From: Flavipsychrobacter sp.
GTDB lineage: Bacteria > Bacteroidota > Bacteroidia > Chitinophagales > Chitinophagaceae
Assembly: GCA_016787265.1 (NCBI GenBank)
Contig: JAEUVF010000016.1
Coordinates: 248,001-312,000, forward strand
Length of the DNA: 64,000 nt
Direction: 5' to 3'
The position numbers were made by a program, and so were the translations under genes. The notes under the pieces were generated by a model, which was not told the DNA's origin, made no database searches, and worked only from the letters and a program-made list of their open reading frames with translations. How positions within the stretch are numbered: the stretch's first letter is position 1; each line of letters begins with the position of its first letter. This document shows, one piece after another, positions 46,662 to 55,389 of the stretch.

Positions 46662-47627
46662 ATGCAATCATTCGAACAGCTTTCTTCCCAATTCGGTAGT
46701 TTTTTTAACCAGGCACATTTTCCTGCACAGCCGGAAAGCCTTTATCGTCCGGCGGAGTACTTCCTCGGACTGGGAGGAAAACGCGTACGGCCGGTTTGCT
46801 GCCTCATGGGAAATGAACTGTTTGATGAAATCCTGCCAGATACCTGGCAGGTGGCCAGCGCTATTGAACTGTTTCACAATTTCACCCTCATCCATGATGA
46901 TATCATGGACAAAGCTCCCCTGCGTCGCGGGCTGGAGACTGTGCACATCAAATATGGTGAACCTACTGCGCTGTTAGCCGGGGATGTGATGCTGGTGGTT
47001 GCGTACGATTATCTCAACAAGGTCAAATCACCCCATTACCACCGGCTGGTTTCACTGTTTAATACCACCGCCAAAGAGGTTTGTGAAGGCCAGCAACTGG
47101 ATATGGATTTCGAAAAACAGGATACCGTTTCCCTGGATGCCTATCTCCACATGATCGAACTCAAAACCTCTGTGCTCCTGGCCGCCAGCCTCAAACTTGG
47201 CGCCATACTCGGCGGGGCAGGATTGGGCAATCTTCATCATATCTATGAATTCGGAAAAAACCTGGGCATTGCTTTCCAGGTGCAGGATGATTACCTCGAT
47301 TGCTTTGGTGATCCCTCCAAATTCGGGAAACAGGTCGGAGGCGATATTCTCTCCAATAAAAAGACCTTCCTGCTGATTCGGGCGCTGGAAACCGCCCAGG
47401 GCAAAGATCAGCAGGACCTGCAGGCCCTCCTGCAATCCAACCCGCCTGATAAAGTTCAGCAGGTGCTGAATATCTATAAAAATACCGGGGTCGACCAATG
47501 GGCCGTGCAACTTAAAAACCAGTTCATGGAAAAGGCATTGCAACACCTGGAGGACATCGCGGTACTCAGCAAACGCAAGGAACCACTCCGCCAACTGGCG
47601 CATTTCCTGGTGCAACGCGATTACTGA
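46662..47627 (+). CDS. Polyprenyl synthetase (trans-isoprenyl diphosphate synthase)
   Basis: 321 residues. The two aspartate-rich motifs are present: DDIMD (in LIHDDIMDKAPLRRG) and DDYLD (in FQVQDDYLDCFGD), plus GKRVRP for diphosphate binding. It elongates allylic diphosphates with IPP to make quinone or lipid-carrier precursors; the chain length cannot be read from sequence. GC-richer than the preceding AT-rich genes. Confidence 0.9.
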   Translation: MQSFEQLSSQFGSFFNQAHFPAQPESLYRPAEYFLGLGGKRVRPVCCLMGNELFDEILPDTWQVASAIELFHNFTLIHDDIMDKAPLRRGLETVHIKYGEPTALLAGDVMLVVAYDYLNKVKSPHYHRLVSLFNTTAKEVCEGQQLDMDFEKQDTVSLDAYLHMIELKTSVLLAASLKLGAILGGAGLGNLHHIYEFGKNLGIAFQVQDDYLDCFGDPSKFGKQVGGDILSNKKTFLLIRALETAQGKDQQDLQALLQSNPPDKVQQVLNIYKNTGVDQWAVQLKNQFMEKALQHLEDIAVLSKRKEPLRQLAHFLVQRDY

Positions 47628-47671
47628 ACAACAGGAAATCCCTATATTGGCCCTTTAAAACCTAACGCTGC

Positions 47672-49351
47672 ATGTCGAATTCTTTTTTCCGGAAAAAGTC
47701 GATTGAGAAAATTATTGCGGATCACGAACAGGGACTGGCCGATGACCACGGTCACGGTGGCATGCGAAAAGTGCTGGGTGTGCGGGATCTTACCCTGATG
47801 GGGATCGCGGCTGTAATTGGTGCCGGAATCTTTTCCACCATTGGTGCGGCAGCGTATAATGGAGGTCCGGGTGTGATCTTTCTTTTTATCATCACTGCCA
47901 TCACCTGCGGCTTCACTGCCCTTTGTTATGCAGAATTTGCATCCCGGGTGCCAGTATCCGGTAGCGCCTATACCTATTCTTATGTGACCTTTGGTGAGCT
48001 TATCGCCTGGATCCTTGGCTGGGCCCTGATCCTGGAATACAGTATCGGTAATATCGTGGTGGCGATCAGCTGGAGCTCCTATTTCAAAAATATCCTGACC
48101 AATGTATTTGGTGTGAACCTGCCGGATTATCTCACCATTGGCTATCAGACCGCCAAACATGCCTATCAGGCAGCCCTGGCGGAAGGCAAGCCGGTGCAGG
48201 ATATGATCTATGCTACCGCGCCCAAAATTGCCGGGATTCCATTTATAATCAATCTGCCCGCCTTTATCATTGTGGTACTGGTGACCATGCTGGCCTATAT
48301 CGGGATCAAGGAAAGTAAGAATACGGCCAATTTTATGGTGGGATTAAAAATTGCCGTGCTGCTACTAATTGCGGCTATCGGGATCTGGATCATCTTTACG
48401 GATGACCTCACTGGAAACTGGTCGCCTTTTCTACCCAATGGTATGACAGGTGTGCTGAAAGGGGTATCTGCCGTTTTCTTTGCCTATATCGGTTTTGATG
48501 CCATCTCCACCACAGCTGAAGAATGCCGGAATCCCCAGCGCGATATGCCCCGCGGTATGATTTATTCGCTGATCATCTGTACGGTGATTTATGTGATTAC
48601 CACCCTGGTGATTACAGGATTGGTAAGCTATGAGAATTTCAAGGGTGTAACCGACCCCCTGGCATTCGTATTCGACAGCATCAACATGCAGAAGCTGGGT
48701 ACCTTTGTTTCCATCTCCGCGGTAGTAGCCGCCACCAGTGTTATGCTTGTTTTTCAGATTGGTCAGCCCCGGATCTGGATGAGTATGAGCAGAGATGGAC
48801 TGATGCCTAAATCCTTCGGTAAAATTCACAAGAAATACCAGACTCCCTGGTTCGCAACCATAATTACAGGATTGGTGGTGGGTATTCCTGTGCTCTTTGT
48901 GGATGATCTGCTGATGACGGATCTTACCTCCATTGGTACCTTGTTCGCCTTTGTGCTGGTGTGTGGAGGCGTGCTGATTCTGCCACGTATGGCGAACAAA
49001 CCCGGACGATTCAACCTGCCTTATATCAACGCGCAGTTTATCATTCCGATCCTTGTAGTACTCTTTACCATCCTGTCCTGGGAGCGTTTGCAGCTGGCCG
49101 TTAGCAATATTAATGATGAAGGTTACCAGGAGGTGTTATTTTTAGTGTTTATGGTAGTAGCCTGGCTGATTGCTGTTTTTTCTTTTATCCGCAAATATTC
49201 CCTGATTCCGGTCCTCGGTATGCTCTGCTGTTTGTACCTGATGATCGAGATTCCGGCCAAGAGCTGGCTGGTATTTTTCGGTTGGATGGCAGCCGGATTG
49301 CTGATCTATTTCCTCTACGGGTATCGCAAGAGCAAGCTGGCAGGAAGTTGA
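47672..49351 (+). CDS. Amino acid permease (APC superfamily)
   Basis: 559 residues. The N-terminus is followed by the first helix with the substrate-binding glycine-rich motif GIAAVIGAGIFSTIG. Twelve or more hydrophobic segments follow, including FFAYIGFDAISTTAEECRNPQRDMP, the consensus APC loop. It matches cationic/neutral amino-acid transporters of the YfnA/CAT type. It is probably an independent transcription unit 44 bases after the polyprenyl synthetase. Confidence 0.9.
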   Translation: MSNSFFRKKSIEKIIADHEQGLADDHGHGGMRKVLGVRDLTLMGIAAVIGAGIFSTIGAAAYNGGPGVIFLFIITAITCGFTALCYAEFASRVPVSGSAYTYSYVTFGELIAWILGWALILEYSIGNIVVAISWSSYFKNILTNVFGVNLPDYLTIGYQTAKHAYQAALAEGKPVQDMIYATAPKIAGIPFIINLPAFIIVVLVTMLAYIGIKESKNTANFMVGLKIAVLLLIAAIGIWIIFTDDLTGNWSPFLPNGMTGVLKGVSAVFFAYIGFDAISTTAEECRNPQRDMPRGMIYSLIICTVIYVITTLVITGLVSYENFKGVTDPLAFVFDSINMQKLGTFVSISAVVAATSVMLVFQIGQPRIWMSMSRDGLMPKSFGKIHKKYQTPWFATIITGLVVGIPVLFVDDLLMTDLTSIGTLFAFVLVCGGVLILPRMANKPGRFNLPYINAQFIIPILVVLFTILSWERLQLAVSNINDEGYQEVLFLVFMVVAWLIAVFSFIRKYSLIPVLGMLCCLYLMIEIPAKSWLVFFGWMAAGLLIYFLYGYRKSKLAGS

Positions 49352-49352
49352 T

Positions 49353-49360
49353 TATCTTTG
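49353..49360 (+). promoter_or_regulatory. Candidate -7 element for the DUF2027-Smr gene
   Basis: TATCTTTG, a full TAnnTTTG match, ends 4 bases before the ATG at 49365, so the mRNA would be leaderless or nearly so. No -33 TTTG is visible. Confidence 0.45.
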
Positions 49361-49364
49361 CGCC

Positions 49365-50393
49365 ATGAAATTTGAAGTGGGCGATAAAGTAGTAGTGCGA
49401 CTTACCAATGAAGACGCGGAAGTAGTGGAAGTCATCAATGAACGGATGGTGATGGTGGAAGTGCGGGGAGTGAAATTTCCTGCCTATACCGATCAGCTCG
49501 ATTTCCCGTATTTTAAACAATTCTCCAAGCAAAAGCTGGTGCCGGAAAAGAAGCCGGTTCCCAAAACCTATATCGACCAGGTTCCAACAGAGAAAATCAA
49601 ACAACTTCCCAAACGAGATCCCAATGGAGTTTGGATAACGTTTATCCCGGTCTTTGAGCAGGATGATTTTGGGGATGAAGTGGTGAGCCTGCTGAAAGTG
49701 CATCTTCATAACCAGAATGATGAGGGTTATTCCTTTACCTACAAACTGAATTATTTCGGGGAGCCTGATTTCGAGTTGAAGAACCAGGTATTGAGTCACC
49801 AGGATTTTTACCTGCACGATATTCCCTTCGCCAACCTGAATGATTCCCCTTCTTATCATTTCGAATTTCAGTTGCTGACGCCGAATAAAAACAAAGCGCC
49901 TTTTTATGAGGCTTCTTTAAAACTCAAGCCGAAGCAGTTGTTTCAGCGGATCCAGCAGTTGCAGGAGAAGGGGGAACCAACTTTTTCGTACCAGTTGTTC
50001 AAGACCTATCCGGATAAAGTGGAAGAGGAGAAGATGGAATTAGGCAAGCTGGCTGCTGCCGGTTATAAAGTATATGAAGCAGCTAAGGCCCGTCAACATT
50101 TACCTCCTGCCCGTACGGTGGTAGATCTGCATATTGAAAAGCTGACAGACAACTGGAAGAACATGAGCAATGCAGAGATCCTGCAATTCCAGGTGGATGA
50201 ATTTGAAAAATATTATGAGCTGGCGCTGGCACATTATCAGCCCATGTTAACGGTGATACATGGCCTTGGTTCCGGCAGGCTGCGCGATGAAATTCATTCG
50301 CTGCTGCGACTCCGAAAGCCGGTGAAGTATTTTGTGAATCAGTATCATCCTAATTACGGATACGGGGCAACGGAGATTTATTTTCAATACTAG
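49365..50393 (+). CDS. DUF2027 and Smr-domain protein (MutS2-like C-terminus)
   Basis: 342 residues. The N-terminal KOW-like strand region (FEVGDKVVVRLTNEDAEVVEV) and middle DUF2027 domain are followed by a C-terminal Smr endonuclease-type domain: VVDLHIEKLTDN and HGLGSGRLRDEIHSLL. Smr domains bind or nick nucleic acids; the combination is typical for Bacteroidota. Function is unproven; a role in ribosome rescue or recombination is possible. Confidence 0.85.
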   Translation: MKFEVGDKVVVRLTNEDAEVVEVINERMVMVEVRGVKFPAYTDQLDFPYFKQFSKQKLVPEKKPVPKTYIDQVPTEKIKQLPKRDPNGVWITFIPVFEQDDFGDEVVSLLKVHLHNQNDEGYSFTYKLNYFGEPDFELKNQVLSHQDFYLHDIPFANLNDSPSYHFEFQLLTPNKNKAPFYEASLKLKPKQLFQRIQQLQEKGEPTFSYQLFKTYPDKVEEEKMELGKLAAAGYKVYEAAKARQHLPPARTVVDLHIEKLTDNWKNMSNAEILQFQVDEFEKYYELALAHYQPMLTVIHGLGSGRLRDEIHSLLRLRKPVKYFVNQYHPNYGYGATEIYFQY

Positions 50394-50396
50394 GAA

Positions 50397-50424
50397 GTGA
50401 AAGGTGAAAGGTGAAAAGTGAAAG
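50397..50424 (+). repeat. Four 7-bp tandem repeats
   Basis: Four consecutive units of GTGAAAG (the third is GTGAAAA) fill the short gap between the convergent Smr and VOC genes. Origin unknown; a simple sequence repeat. Confidence 0.7.
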
Positions 50425-50434
50425 AGAAGTTTTG

Positions 50435-50944
50435 TTAACCCACACCTTCAAAGGCGTTCTTCAATTCCTTTAGATCAAATTTCTTCATTTTGAGAAATGC
50501 GGCGGTTACGCGTTGAACTTTGGATGAATCCGGGTCGGACATATACTGCGCCAGGATGGAAGGTACAATCTGCCAGGAAAGGCTGTACTTATCTTTTAAC
50601 CAGCCACAGGGACCTTTTTCACCTTCAAGGCTAAGACTATCCCAGTAGTGATCAATTTCTTCCTGGGTATCACAGTTTACCACCACAGAAATGGATTCAT
50701 TGAATTTGAATTGGGGTCCACCATTAAGTGCCATAAACCGCATATCATTCAGGGTGAATTCAACTACCATTGCGGTGCCTTCCGGCTTTTTGTGAAATTC
50801 AAAACCTTCTTTGCCATACCTGCTTATTTTACCAAGCTTACCGTCCTTAAAAATAGATAGGTAATGGTTGGCGGCTGCTTCTGCCTGGTCATCAAACCAG
50901 AGACAGATGGACATGGTTTGTTTTGTCATAGCTGATTTAGTCAT
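50435..50944 (-). CDS. VOC family protein (PhnB/3-demethylubiquinone methyltransferase-like)
   Basis: 169 residues from the ATG at 50944; ATG 50929 is a possible later start. A glyoxalase/VOC fold with ICLWFDDQAEAAANHYLSIF, EFTLNDMRFMALNGGPQF and GWLKDKYSLSWQIVP. These proteins are annotated after ubiquinone methyltransferases but are mostly of unknown activity. The start overlaps the stop of the upstream alpha-CTD-like gene (ATGA), so they are coupled. Confidence 0.83.
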   Translation of the reverse strand: MTKSAMTKQTMSICLWFDDQAEAAANHYLSIFKDGKLGKISRYGKEGFEFHKKPEGTAMVVEFTLNDMRFMALNGGPQFKFNESISVVVNCDTQEEIDHYWDSLSLEGEKGPCGWLKDKYSLSWQIVPSILAQYMSDPDSSKVQRVTAAFLKMKKFDLKELKNAFEGVG

Positions 50945-51234
50945 GGTGTTGCTTTAAATGTTAAGCCTTCTTTATTTAGCGCTTCTTTCAATTTAGGTAG
51001 GGAAGAGGGGCCCATGCCGTGCAGTTGGAGTATTTCTTTTTCCGAGTGCCGGGAAAGATCCTTTACTGAATGGATGCCTGCCTGCTCCAGGGCTCTTCTG
51101 GCAGGAGCGCTTAGGATGGATTGAAATCCTTCCATAGGTTTTCGTGCTGCTTCACAAATCGGACAGGTAGGACAATCACTTGTTTTGTAGAATGAATGTC
51201 CATTCGAACAGGTTTTAAGTGATGTTATTGCCAT
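50941..51234 (-). CDS. Small zinc-ribbon and RNA-polymerase alpha-CTD-like protein
   Basis: 97 residues from the ATG at 51234; a reading to 51366 would overlap the divergent regulator. The N-terminus has C-x2-GH-x7-C-x2-C-x2-C (CSNGHSFYKTSDCPTCPIC), a probable zinc ribbon. The C-terminus is a helix-hairpin-helix domain like that of the RNA polymerase alpha subunit (LEQAGIHSVKDLSRHSEKEI, LHGMGPSSLPKLKEAL). It may contact DNA or the transcription machinery. It is coupled to a VOC protein gene. Confidence 0.75.
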   Translation of the reverse strand: MAITSLKTCSNGHSFYKTSDCPTCPICEAARKPMEGFQSILSAPARRALEQAGIHSVKDLSRHSEKEILQLHGMGPSSLPKLKEALNKEGLTFKATP

Positions 51235-51357
51235 GCTATTGTTATCCTCGTATTTCAAATTTGATTCAATCTTACCTATTTGAACAGTTGGAAATACGAC
51301 ATTTTGATGGGTTGATCGCGACAGGCAATCCAGGTATTTTTGAGTAAATTTCAATTC

Positions 51358-52338
51358 ATGAAACATGTATCCATCCTGATTCCGAAGGGCGAACCCAGTA
51401 TTGTTAACATCATGGGCAGTTATCAGATGCTGTCAGCTGCCAGTGATAAATACCAGCAACAAACAGGCTCACCTCTTTTTGAAATCGACCTGGTTGGATT
51501 TGCACCTGCAACTGCTGGCAGTCCCGGTTCTGCAATTGTGCTGCCTACTAAAATGTGGCAGGATATTCATCAAACGGATCTGATCCTTGTTCCCGCTGTA
51601 CATCAGGATCCGCAAACGGTTATCAATCAGAACCAGGAATTGATTTATTTCCTGGAAGAACAGTATAAAAAAGGCGCTGTACTTGCATCACTTTGTATTG
51701 GCGCTTACCTGGTGGCAGCTACTGGATTATTGAATGGCAAAACCTGTTCTATTCACTGGCAACACGCGAATTTCCTGAAAGCACTTTTCCCAGGAATTCA
51801 GGTTCAGGAAGAGCGCATCATAACAGACCAGCAGGGTATCATCACCAGTGGGGGAGCATACGCGTTTACCAATCTGATCATGTACCTGGTGGAAAAATTT
51901 GGAGACAGAGCCTTGGCGATAATAATTTCAAAACTTTTCATGATAGACCTCGATAAAAGAAAGCAGTCGGTTTATTTTATGTTCATGGAACAAAAAGATC
52001 ATTCGGATGAGGCTGTTCTGCAAATACAGGAATATATCGAAGAACATTATGCCGACCGATTTACCATTGATCAACTTGCCGGAAATCACAACCTGGTGCG
52101 AAGAACATTGGAACGGCGGTTTAAATCTGCCACTGGAAACTCAATCATCGAGTATACACAAAAAGTTCGGGTAGAATCAGCCAAAAAAGAACTGGAACGC
52201 GGACGCAAATCCATTTCAGATGTGATGTATGACTGTGGTTATACCGATTCCAAAGCATTCCGGGATGTATTCAGAAAACATGTGGGAATCAGTCCGCTGG
52301 AGTACCGGAAAAAATACACGCAGTATCTGGATCGATAA
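51358..52338 (+). CDS. GlxA-type transcriptional regulator (DJ-1/PfpI + AraC HTH)
   Basis: 326 residues from the ATG at 51358. A DJ-1/PfpI-like domain at about 1-195 carries LASLCIGAYLVAATG, with a cysteine in the nucleophile-elbow position. An AraC-type DNA-binding domain follows at about 215-320: IDQLAGNHNLVRRTLERRFK and ISDVMYDCGYTDSKAFRDVF. GlxA-like regulators sense small metabolites; the ligand is unknown. It is divergent from the alpha-CTD-like/VOC pair and may control it. Confidence 0.87.
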   Translation: MKHVSILIPKGEPSIVNIMGSYQMLSAASDKYQQQTGSPLFEIDLVGFAPATAGSPGSAIVLPTKMWQDIHQTDLILVPAVHQDPQTVINQNQELIYFLEEQYKKGAVLASLCIGAYLVAATGLLNGKTCSIHWQHANFLKALFPGIQVQEERIITDQQGIITSGGAYAFTNLIMYLVEKFGDRALAIIISKLFMIDLDKRKQSVYFMFMEQKDHSDEAVLQIQEYIEEHYADRFTIDQLAGNHNLVRRTLERRFKSATGNSIIEYTQKVRVESAKKELERGRKSISDVMYDCGYTDSKAFRDVFRKHVGISPLEYRKKYTQYLDR

Positions 52339-52355
52339 AAAATCAATAAAAAAAA

Positions 52356-52743
52356 TCTTCTCTCCTGTAAGCCGGATTCTGTTCCCGTAGCCGGTTTCCC
52401 GGGCTTCGGGCCGCTGCCATTTATCTGGCCGCATCATTACTGAAGCGATCTATCTGCCTACCCTCCGGCGTGAAAGCATTGCTGCTTTCTTGAACGGGCC
52501 GCTCTCGACCACCGGTATACATGGCATTTCAGCATACAAGGTTTACCCGCCTGTTCCATTACTGAAACATGCCGTAGGCTCTTACCCTACATTTTCACCT
52601 TTTCCCTCTTGCGAGGGTAGTTATTTTCTGTGGCACTATCTGTGAATGGTTTCCCATTCCCCGGCCGTTAGCCGGTGTATTGCCCTATGCTGTCCGGACT
52701 TTCCTCGATACGCCGAGGCGTACCGCGGCAGCGCGGAGAGAAG
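52356..52743 (-). ncRNA. rnpB: RNase P RNA
   Basis: On the minus strand the universal block GAGGAAAGTCCGGAC lies near the 5' end, and AGAATCCGGCTTACAG near the 3' end. The terminal helix P1 is a perfect 9-bp pair, CTTCTCTCC (52743-52735) with GGAGAGAAG (52365-52357), and is followed by a T8 run that serves as terminator. The GGTAAGAG block is also present. Length about 388 nt, a bacterial A-type RNA that cleaves tRNA 5' leaders with RnpA. The exact ends are estimated from P1. Confidence 0.93.
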
Positions 52744-52747
52744 GGTA

Positions 52748-52755
52748 CGAAGATA
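52748..52755 (-). promoter_or_regulatory. Candidate -7 element of rnpB
   Basis: The minus strand reads TATCTTCG (7 of 8 with TAnnTTTG), ending 4 bases before the predicted RNA 5' end at 52743, as expected for a Bacteroidota start site. The -33 region is a pyrimidine-rich stretch without TTTG. Confidence 0.4.
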
Positions 52756-52837
52756 GCAATATCGGAGGAAAGGAAGAGGGAGGAATGGAAGAGGGGACAT
52801 AGGAGGCAAAGGAGGCATGGAGACGGGAAACGGGGCT

Positions 52838-52866
52838 TCACCCGACCGGTGCCACCGGTCGGGTGA
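52838..52866. terminator. Strong hairpin downstream of the AlkC-like gene
   Basis: A perfect 12-bp stem TCACCCGACCGG / CCGGTCGGGTGA with a 5-base loop lies 4 bases past the stop of the minus-strand glycosylase gene. No T run follows, so it may be a Rho-dependent pause, an mRNA 3' stabiliser or a protein-binding palindrome. Between it and rnpB is a GA-rich stretch (52763-52830) with no recognised content. Confidence 0.5.
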
Positions 52867-52870
52867 GAGA

Positions 52871-53971
52871 TCATAGTACCAGGCGAAACTCAACCGGTTC
52901 AGTTTCCTTGCCATTGACGATGATGCTGAGTCGCTGGGTGCCGGCATAATAAACACGGGTGGTAATGGGGCGGAAAGCATGACTGCGGGATACTTCAATG
53001 GAACTGTTACCCGGAATTGTTTTCTCACTAATCTTGAATACCTTCTTGCCATACTGTCCATTTTGACGAAGAAAATACAAGGCGTATTCCAATCTCGTTA
53101 AAACCGGTTTTTTGCTCTTATTGCTGACAATACATTCGAAATTCAGTGATTCCCCCATACGGAGTTTGCGGGTGTGTTGGAGTTGGCTTACTTCCAGGTA
53201 CCGTGCATCTAAACCGTGTATGGACAATACATCAGCATCGCCTTTTTTCAGCAACGTGCGACAGGCATGTTTGATCAGGGCATCGGTTTCGGGGGACAAT
53301 CCCTTCCACTTGCGAGCAACTTCAAGTACAACAGATGGATTGTCTTTAGCGATATCATTCAGGTGATTGGCTACACTCCGGCGAACATATTCTGAAGGAT
53401 CATTGCGTAAATTCTCCAATAAGGGCAGTGCGGGACGGGGATCTTTTTTGAAAGCAGGTAAAGCAATCGCCCAGGGCAAACGGGGCCGGCTACCTTCAGA
53501 GGCCAATCTCCTTACATGATGATTGCTGTGTTTGGACCAGGCGATCATTCGTTTTAACATAGCATCCGGATACCGAATCAAAAAGGGCCGCACCGCAAAC
53601 TCACAACTGGTGATCGGTGTGATTTTTTCAAATAATTCAACTGCCTGATCAAAGTGATTGATGCCATATCGCTCTACATAATCCGGTAGAAACATCAGTG
53701 CCAGACTTCCATTAGGAAAAAGAAAACCATTGAGCTGATCAGTCAGTTTATCAAGCACCACCGCAGCCTGGGTAAAATCAGCAGGTAACTCACGGTGCAG
53801 CATATCCGCAGTATGCCGCATGCGATCCTTGAGTTCTTTCTGCTGCCAGTCGGGCGACTGAATCTTTTTAAGAAATCGTGATGGAGAGAAGGTTGGTAAC
53901 ACCATCTTTACCTGCCTGCCAAATGCCTGGTAAAATTCTTCAGAATAGATATCCTTCAATAATGTGCTCAT
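52871..53971 (-). CDS. AlkC-like DNA glycosylase (HEAT-repeat, Ig-like tail)
   Basis: 366 residues. An N-terminal helical HEAT-like region of the AlkC/AlkD superfamily has SRPRLPWAIALPAFKKDP and NDPSEYVRRSVANHLNDIAKDNP, which match the AlkC branch. The C-terminal 100 residues form a beta-rich, Ig-like domain (LNFECIVSNKSKKPVLTRLEYALYFL), also seen in AlkC. It should excise 3-methyladenine or 3-methylcytosine from alkylated DNA. It stands 46 bases downstream of arfB on the same strand. Confidence 0.85.
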   Translation of the reverse strand: MSTLLKDIYSEEFYQAFGRQVKMVLPTFSPSRFLKKIQSPDWQQKELKDRMRHTADMLHRELPADFTQAAVVLDKLTDQLNGFLFPNGSLALMFLPDYVERYGINHFDQAVELFEKITPITSCEFAVRPFLIRYPDAMLKRMIAWSKHSNHHVRRLASEGSRPRLPWAIALPAFKKDPRPALPLLENLRNDPSEYVRRSVANHLNDIAKDNPSVVLEVARKWKGLSPETDALIKHACRTLLKKGDADVLSIHGLDARYLEVSQLQHTRKLRMGESLNFECIVSNKSKKPVLTRLEYALYFLRQNGQYGKKVFKISEKTIPGNSSIEVSRSHAFRPITTRVYYAGTQRLSIIVNGKETEPVEFRLVL

Positions 53972-54017
53972 GCTGTAAAAATAGTAGAGGAATTGACAAC
54001 CCTATGTCAGGAGCATT

Positions 54018-54428
54018 TCAATCCCAACTCCCGGGACGAATCTTTTTTCGGGTAGCCTTCACCGTGCCCTTTTGTTTTTTGGATTCGATGCGCTTTTCGT
54101 GTACGGCTTTGGAGATTTTGGTCGCGATCCGGGCTTTCTTTTTCATCAGTGCTTTTTCCAGTAAGTCCTGGAATTTGCGCAGCACGCGTTCCTTATTTCC
54201 GGACTGTGATCGCTCTTCCTGGGATTTCAACAAGATGCTGCCATCTTTATTCAGCAGGTGTTGCAGTTTTTGCAGCACCAGTGTGCGCTGCTCATCAGTC
54301 AGGACAACCGATATGGAAGGAGTCCATCGCCCCTGGACCATGGTTTCCACCTTGTTCACATTTTGTCCGCCTTTGCCACCACTGCGGGCAGTTTGAAATT
54401 CAATTTCCTTGCTGATATCGGGTGCCAT
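54018..54428 (-). CDS. arfB: Alternative ribosome-rescue factor / peptidyl-tRNA hydrolase ArfB
   Basis: 136 residues, the usual length. The GGQ catalytic motif is at residues 20-22 (SGGKGGQNVNK) in the RF-1-like domain. A basic C-terminal tail (KKQKGTVKATRKKIRPG) is the part that enters the empty mRNA channel. It hydrolyses peptidyl-tRNA on stalled ribosomes. It is preceded by a full -7 element at 54433-54440. Confidence 0.9.
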   Translation of the reverse strand: MAPDISKEIEFQTARSGGKGGQNVNKVETMVQGRWTPSISVVLTDEQRTLVLQKLQHLLNKDGSILLKSQEERSQSGNKERVLRKFQDLLEKALMKKKARIATKISKAVHEKRIESKKQKGTVKATRKKIRPGSWD

Positions 54429-54432
54429 CGCG

Positions 54433-54440
54433 CAAAATTA
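54433..54440 (-). promoter_or_regulatory. Candidate -7 element of arfB
   Basis: The minus strand reads TAATTTTG, a full TAnnTTTG match, 4 bases before the arfB ATG. This predicts a leaderless or very short 5' UTR, like the Smr gene. Confidence 0.5.
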
Positions 54441-54459
54441 CTGCAAATAAATGGTGTGC

Positions 54460-55389
54460 CTATTTCTTCCAGTACAAGGCAATCGAAGCTGCCAGTTCCA
54501 TCATCCAGGCAAGTCCCAGGTGCACTACAATGCCCCCATAAATCGATTGCGAATAACAGGCAAAGATGCCGAGCAGCAGGCCGCCAAAATAAGAGGAGAT
54601 ACATTCCAGCAAGGGTTTGCCGAAATGAATGGAACAGTAAAACACCGCCATCGGTAAAATAGCAGCCGGACCAATCCAGCGTGCTAACAAGACAACCAGG
54701 AACCCGCGAAAGAACAATTCAATGGTAAAAAAATCAGCCCCATAGGCCAGTTGAAAAGCGATTTTCTGCCAGATCGATGGAGCAGGGTCGGCATTCAATT
54801 GCAGCAATTTCATCTTGGGATAGGTCTGCAAAAAATCAGCCTGCGTAGCAGCAAAACTCACCAGCGGAATAATTGCAGCCAGCATGATCAGGTAGGGTGT
54901 CCAGTTAACGCCTACCAGCTTCAAACCGGTTGCGGAAGTAAATCCGGTCAAACGACCATAAAGTATTGTATAGATCAGGATCATTATACTAACAGTGACC
55001 ACTAATCGAATTGGCCAGTTGATAAGCACATTGATGCGATGACCTTCCATACCCTGGCGGGCTGCCTGAACCCATTCCTGCCATCCGCCCATGCCTGATT
55101 TCAGGGCAAATACGAGGGGGGCTAAGGCAATTATCAAGACCAATGCGGGATTCCAGTTGAAACCCGGTACCAGCAGCCAATAGAGCAGATAGGGAAGTGT
55201 AAACGCCAATGCATAAACGAAGTAAAATCCGAGTACGCGTTGGGGGCGGGTTGGTAAGTTATAGATCAACTGCTTCTCCCAGCCCCAGTAATAATTACCT
55301 GTAATCAACAGCGCGGTAATCAGGGTGCAAATCAGGAAATGCGGTTTGTTGAGCTGGTTAAAATAGTCTGCGATGTATTGAAAAATCAT
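54460..55389 (-). CDS. CPBP-type intramembrane protein with altered catalytic motif
   Basis: 309 residues with about eight membrane helices. The C-terminal half has the CPBP/Abi layout: IELFFRGF where EExxxR is normal, SIHFGKP with the FxxxH histidine, and a third helix with GGIVVHLGLAWMME carrying another His. The first glutamate of EExxxR is replaced by isoleucine, so protease activity is doubtful. The start overlaps the plsX stop (ATGA), which is an unusual link to phospholipid synthesis. Confidence 0.75.
   Translation of the reverse strand: MIFQYIADYFNQLNKPHFLICTLITALLITGNYYWGWEKQLIYNLPTRPQRVLGFYFVYALAFTLPYLLYWLLVPGFNWNPALVLIIALAPLVFALKSGMGGWQEWVQAARQGMEGHRINVLINWPIRLVVTVSIMILIYTILYGRLTGFTSATGLKLVGVNWTPYLIMLAAIIPLVSFAATQADFLQTYPKMKLLQLNADPAPSIWQKIAFQLAYGADFFTIELFFRGFLVVLLARWIGPAAILPMAVFYCSIHFGKPLLECISSYFGGLLLGIFACYSQSIYGGIVVHLGLAWMMELAASIALYWKK

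Noticed and set aside
51235..51366. Longer start for the alpha-CTD-like protein
   Set aside because: The extra 44 residues show no family likeness and would overlap the divergent GlxA-type gene.
52636..53061. Protein-coding ORFs across the rnpB region
   Set aside because: The conserved RNase P RNA blocks and paired P1 ends show that this is a structured RNA gene; the ORFs have no protein likeness.
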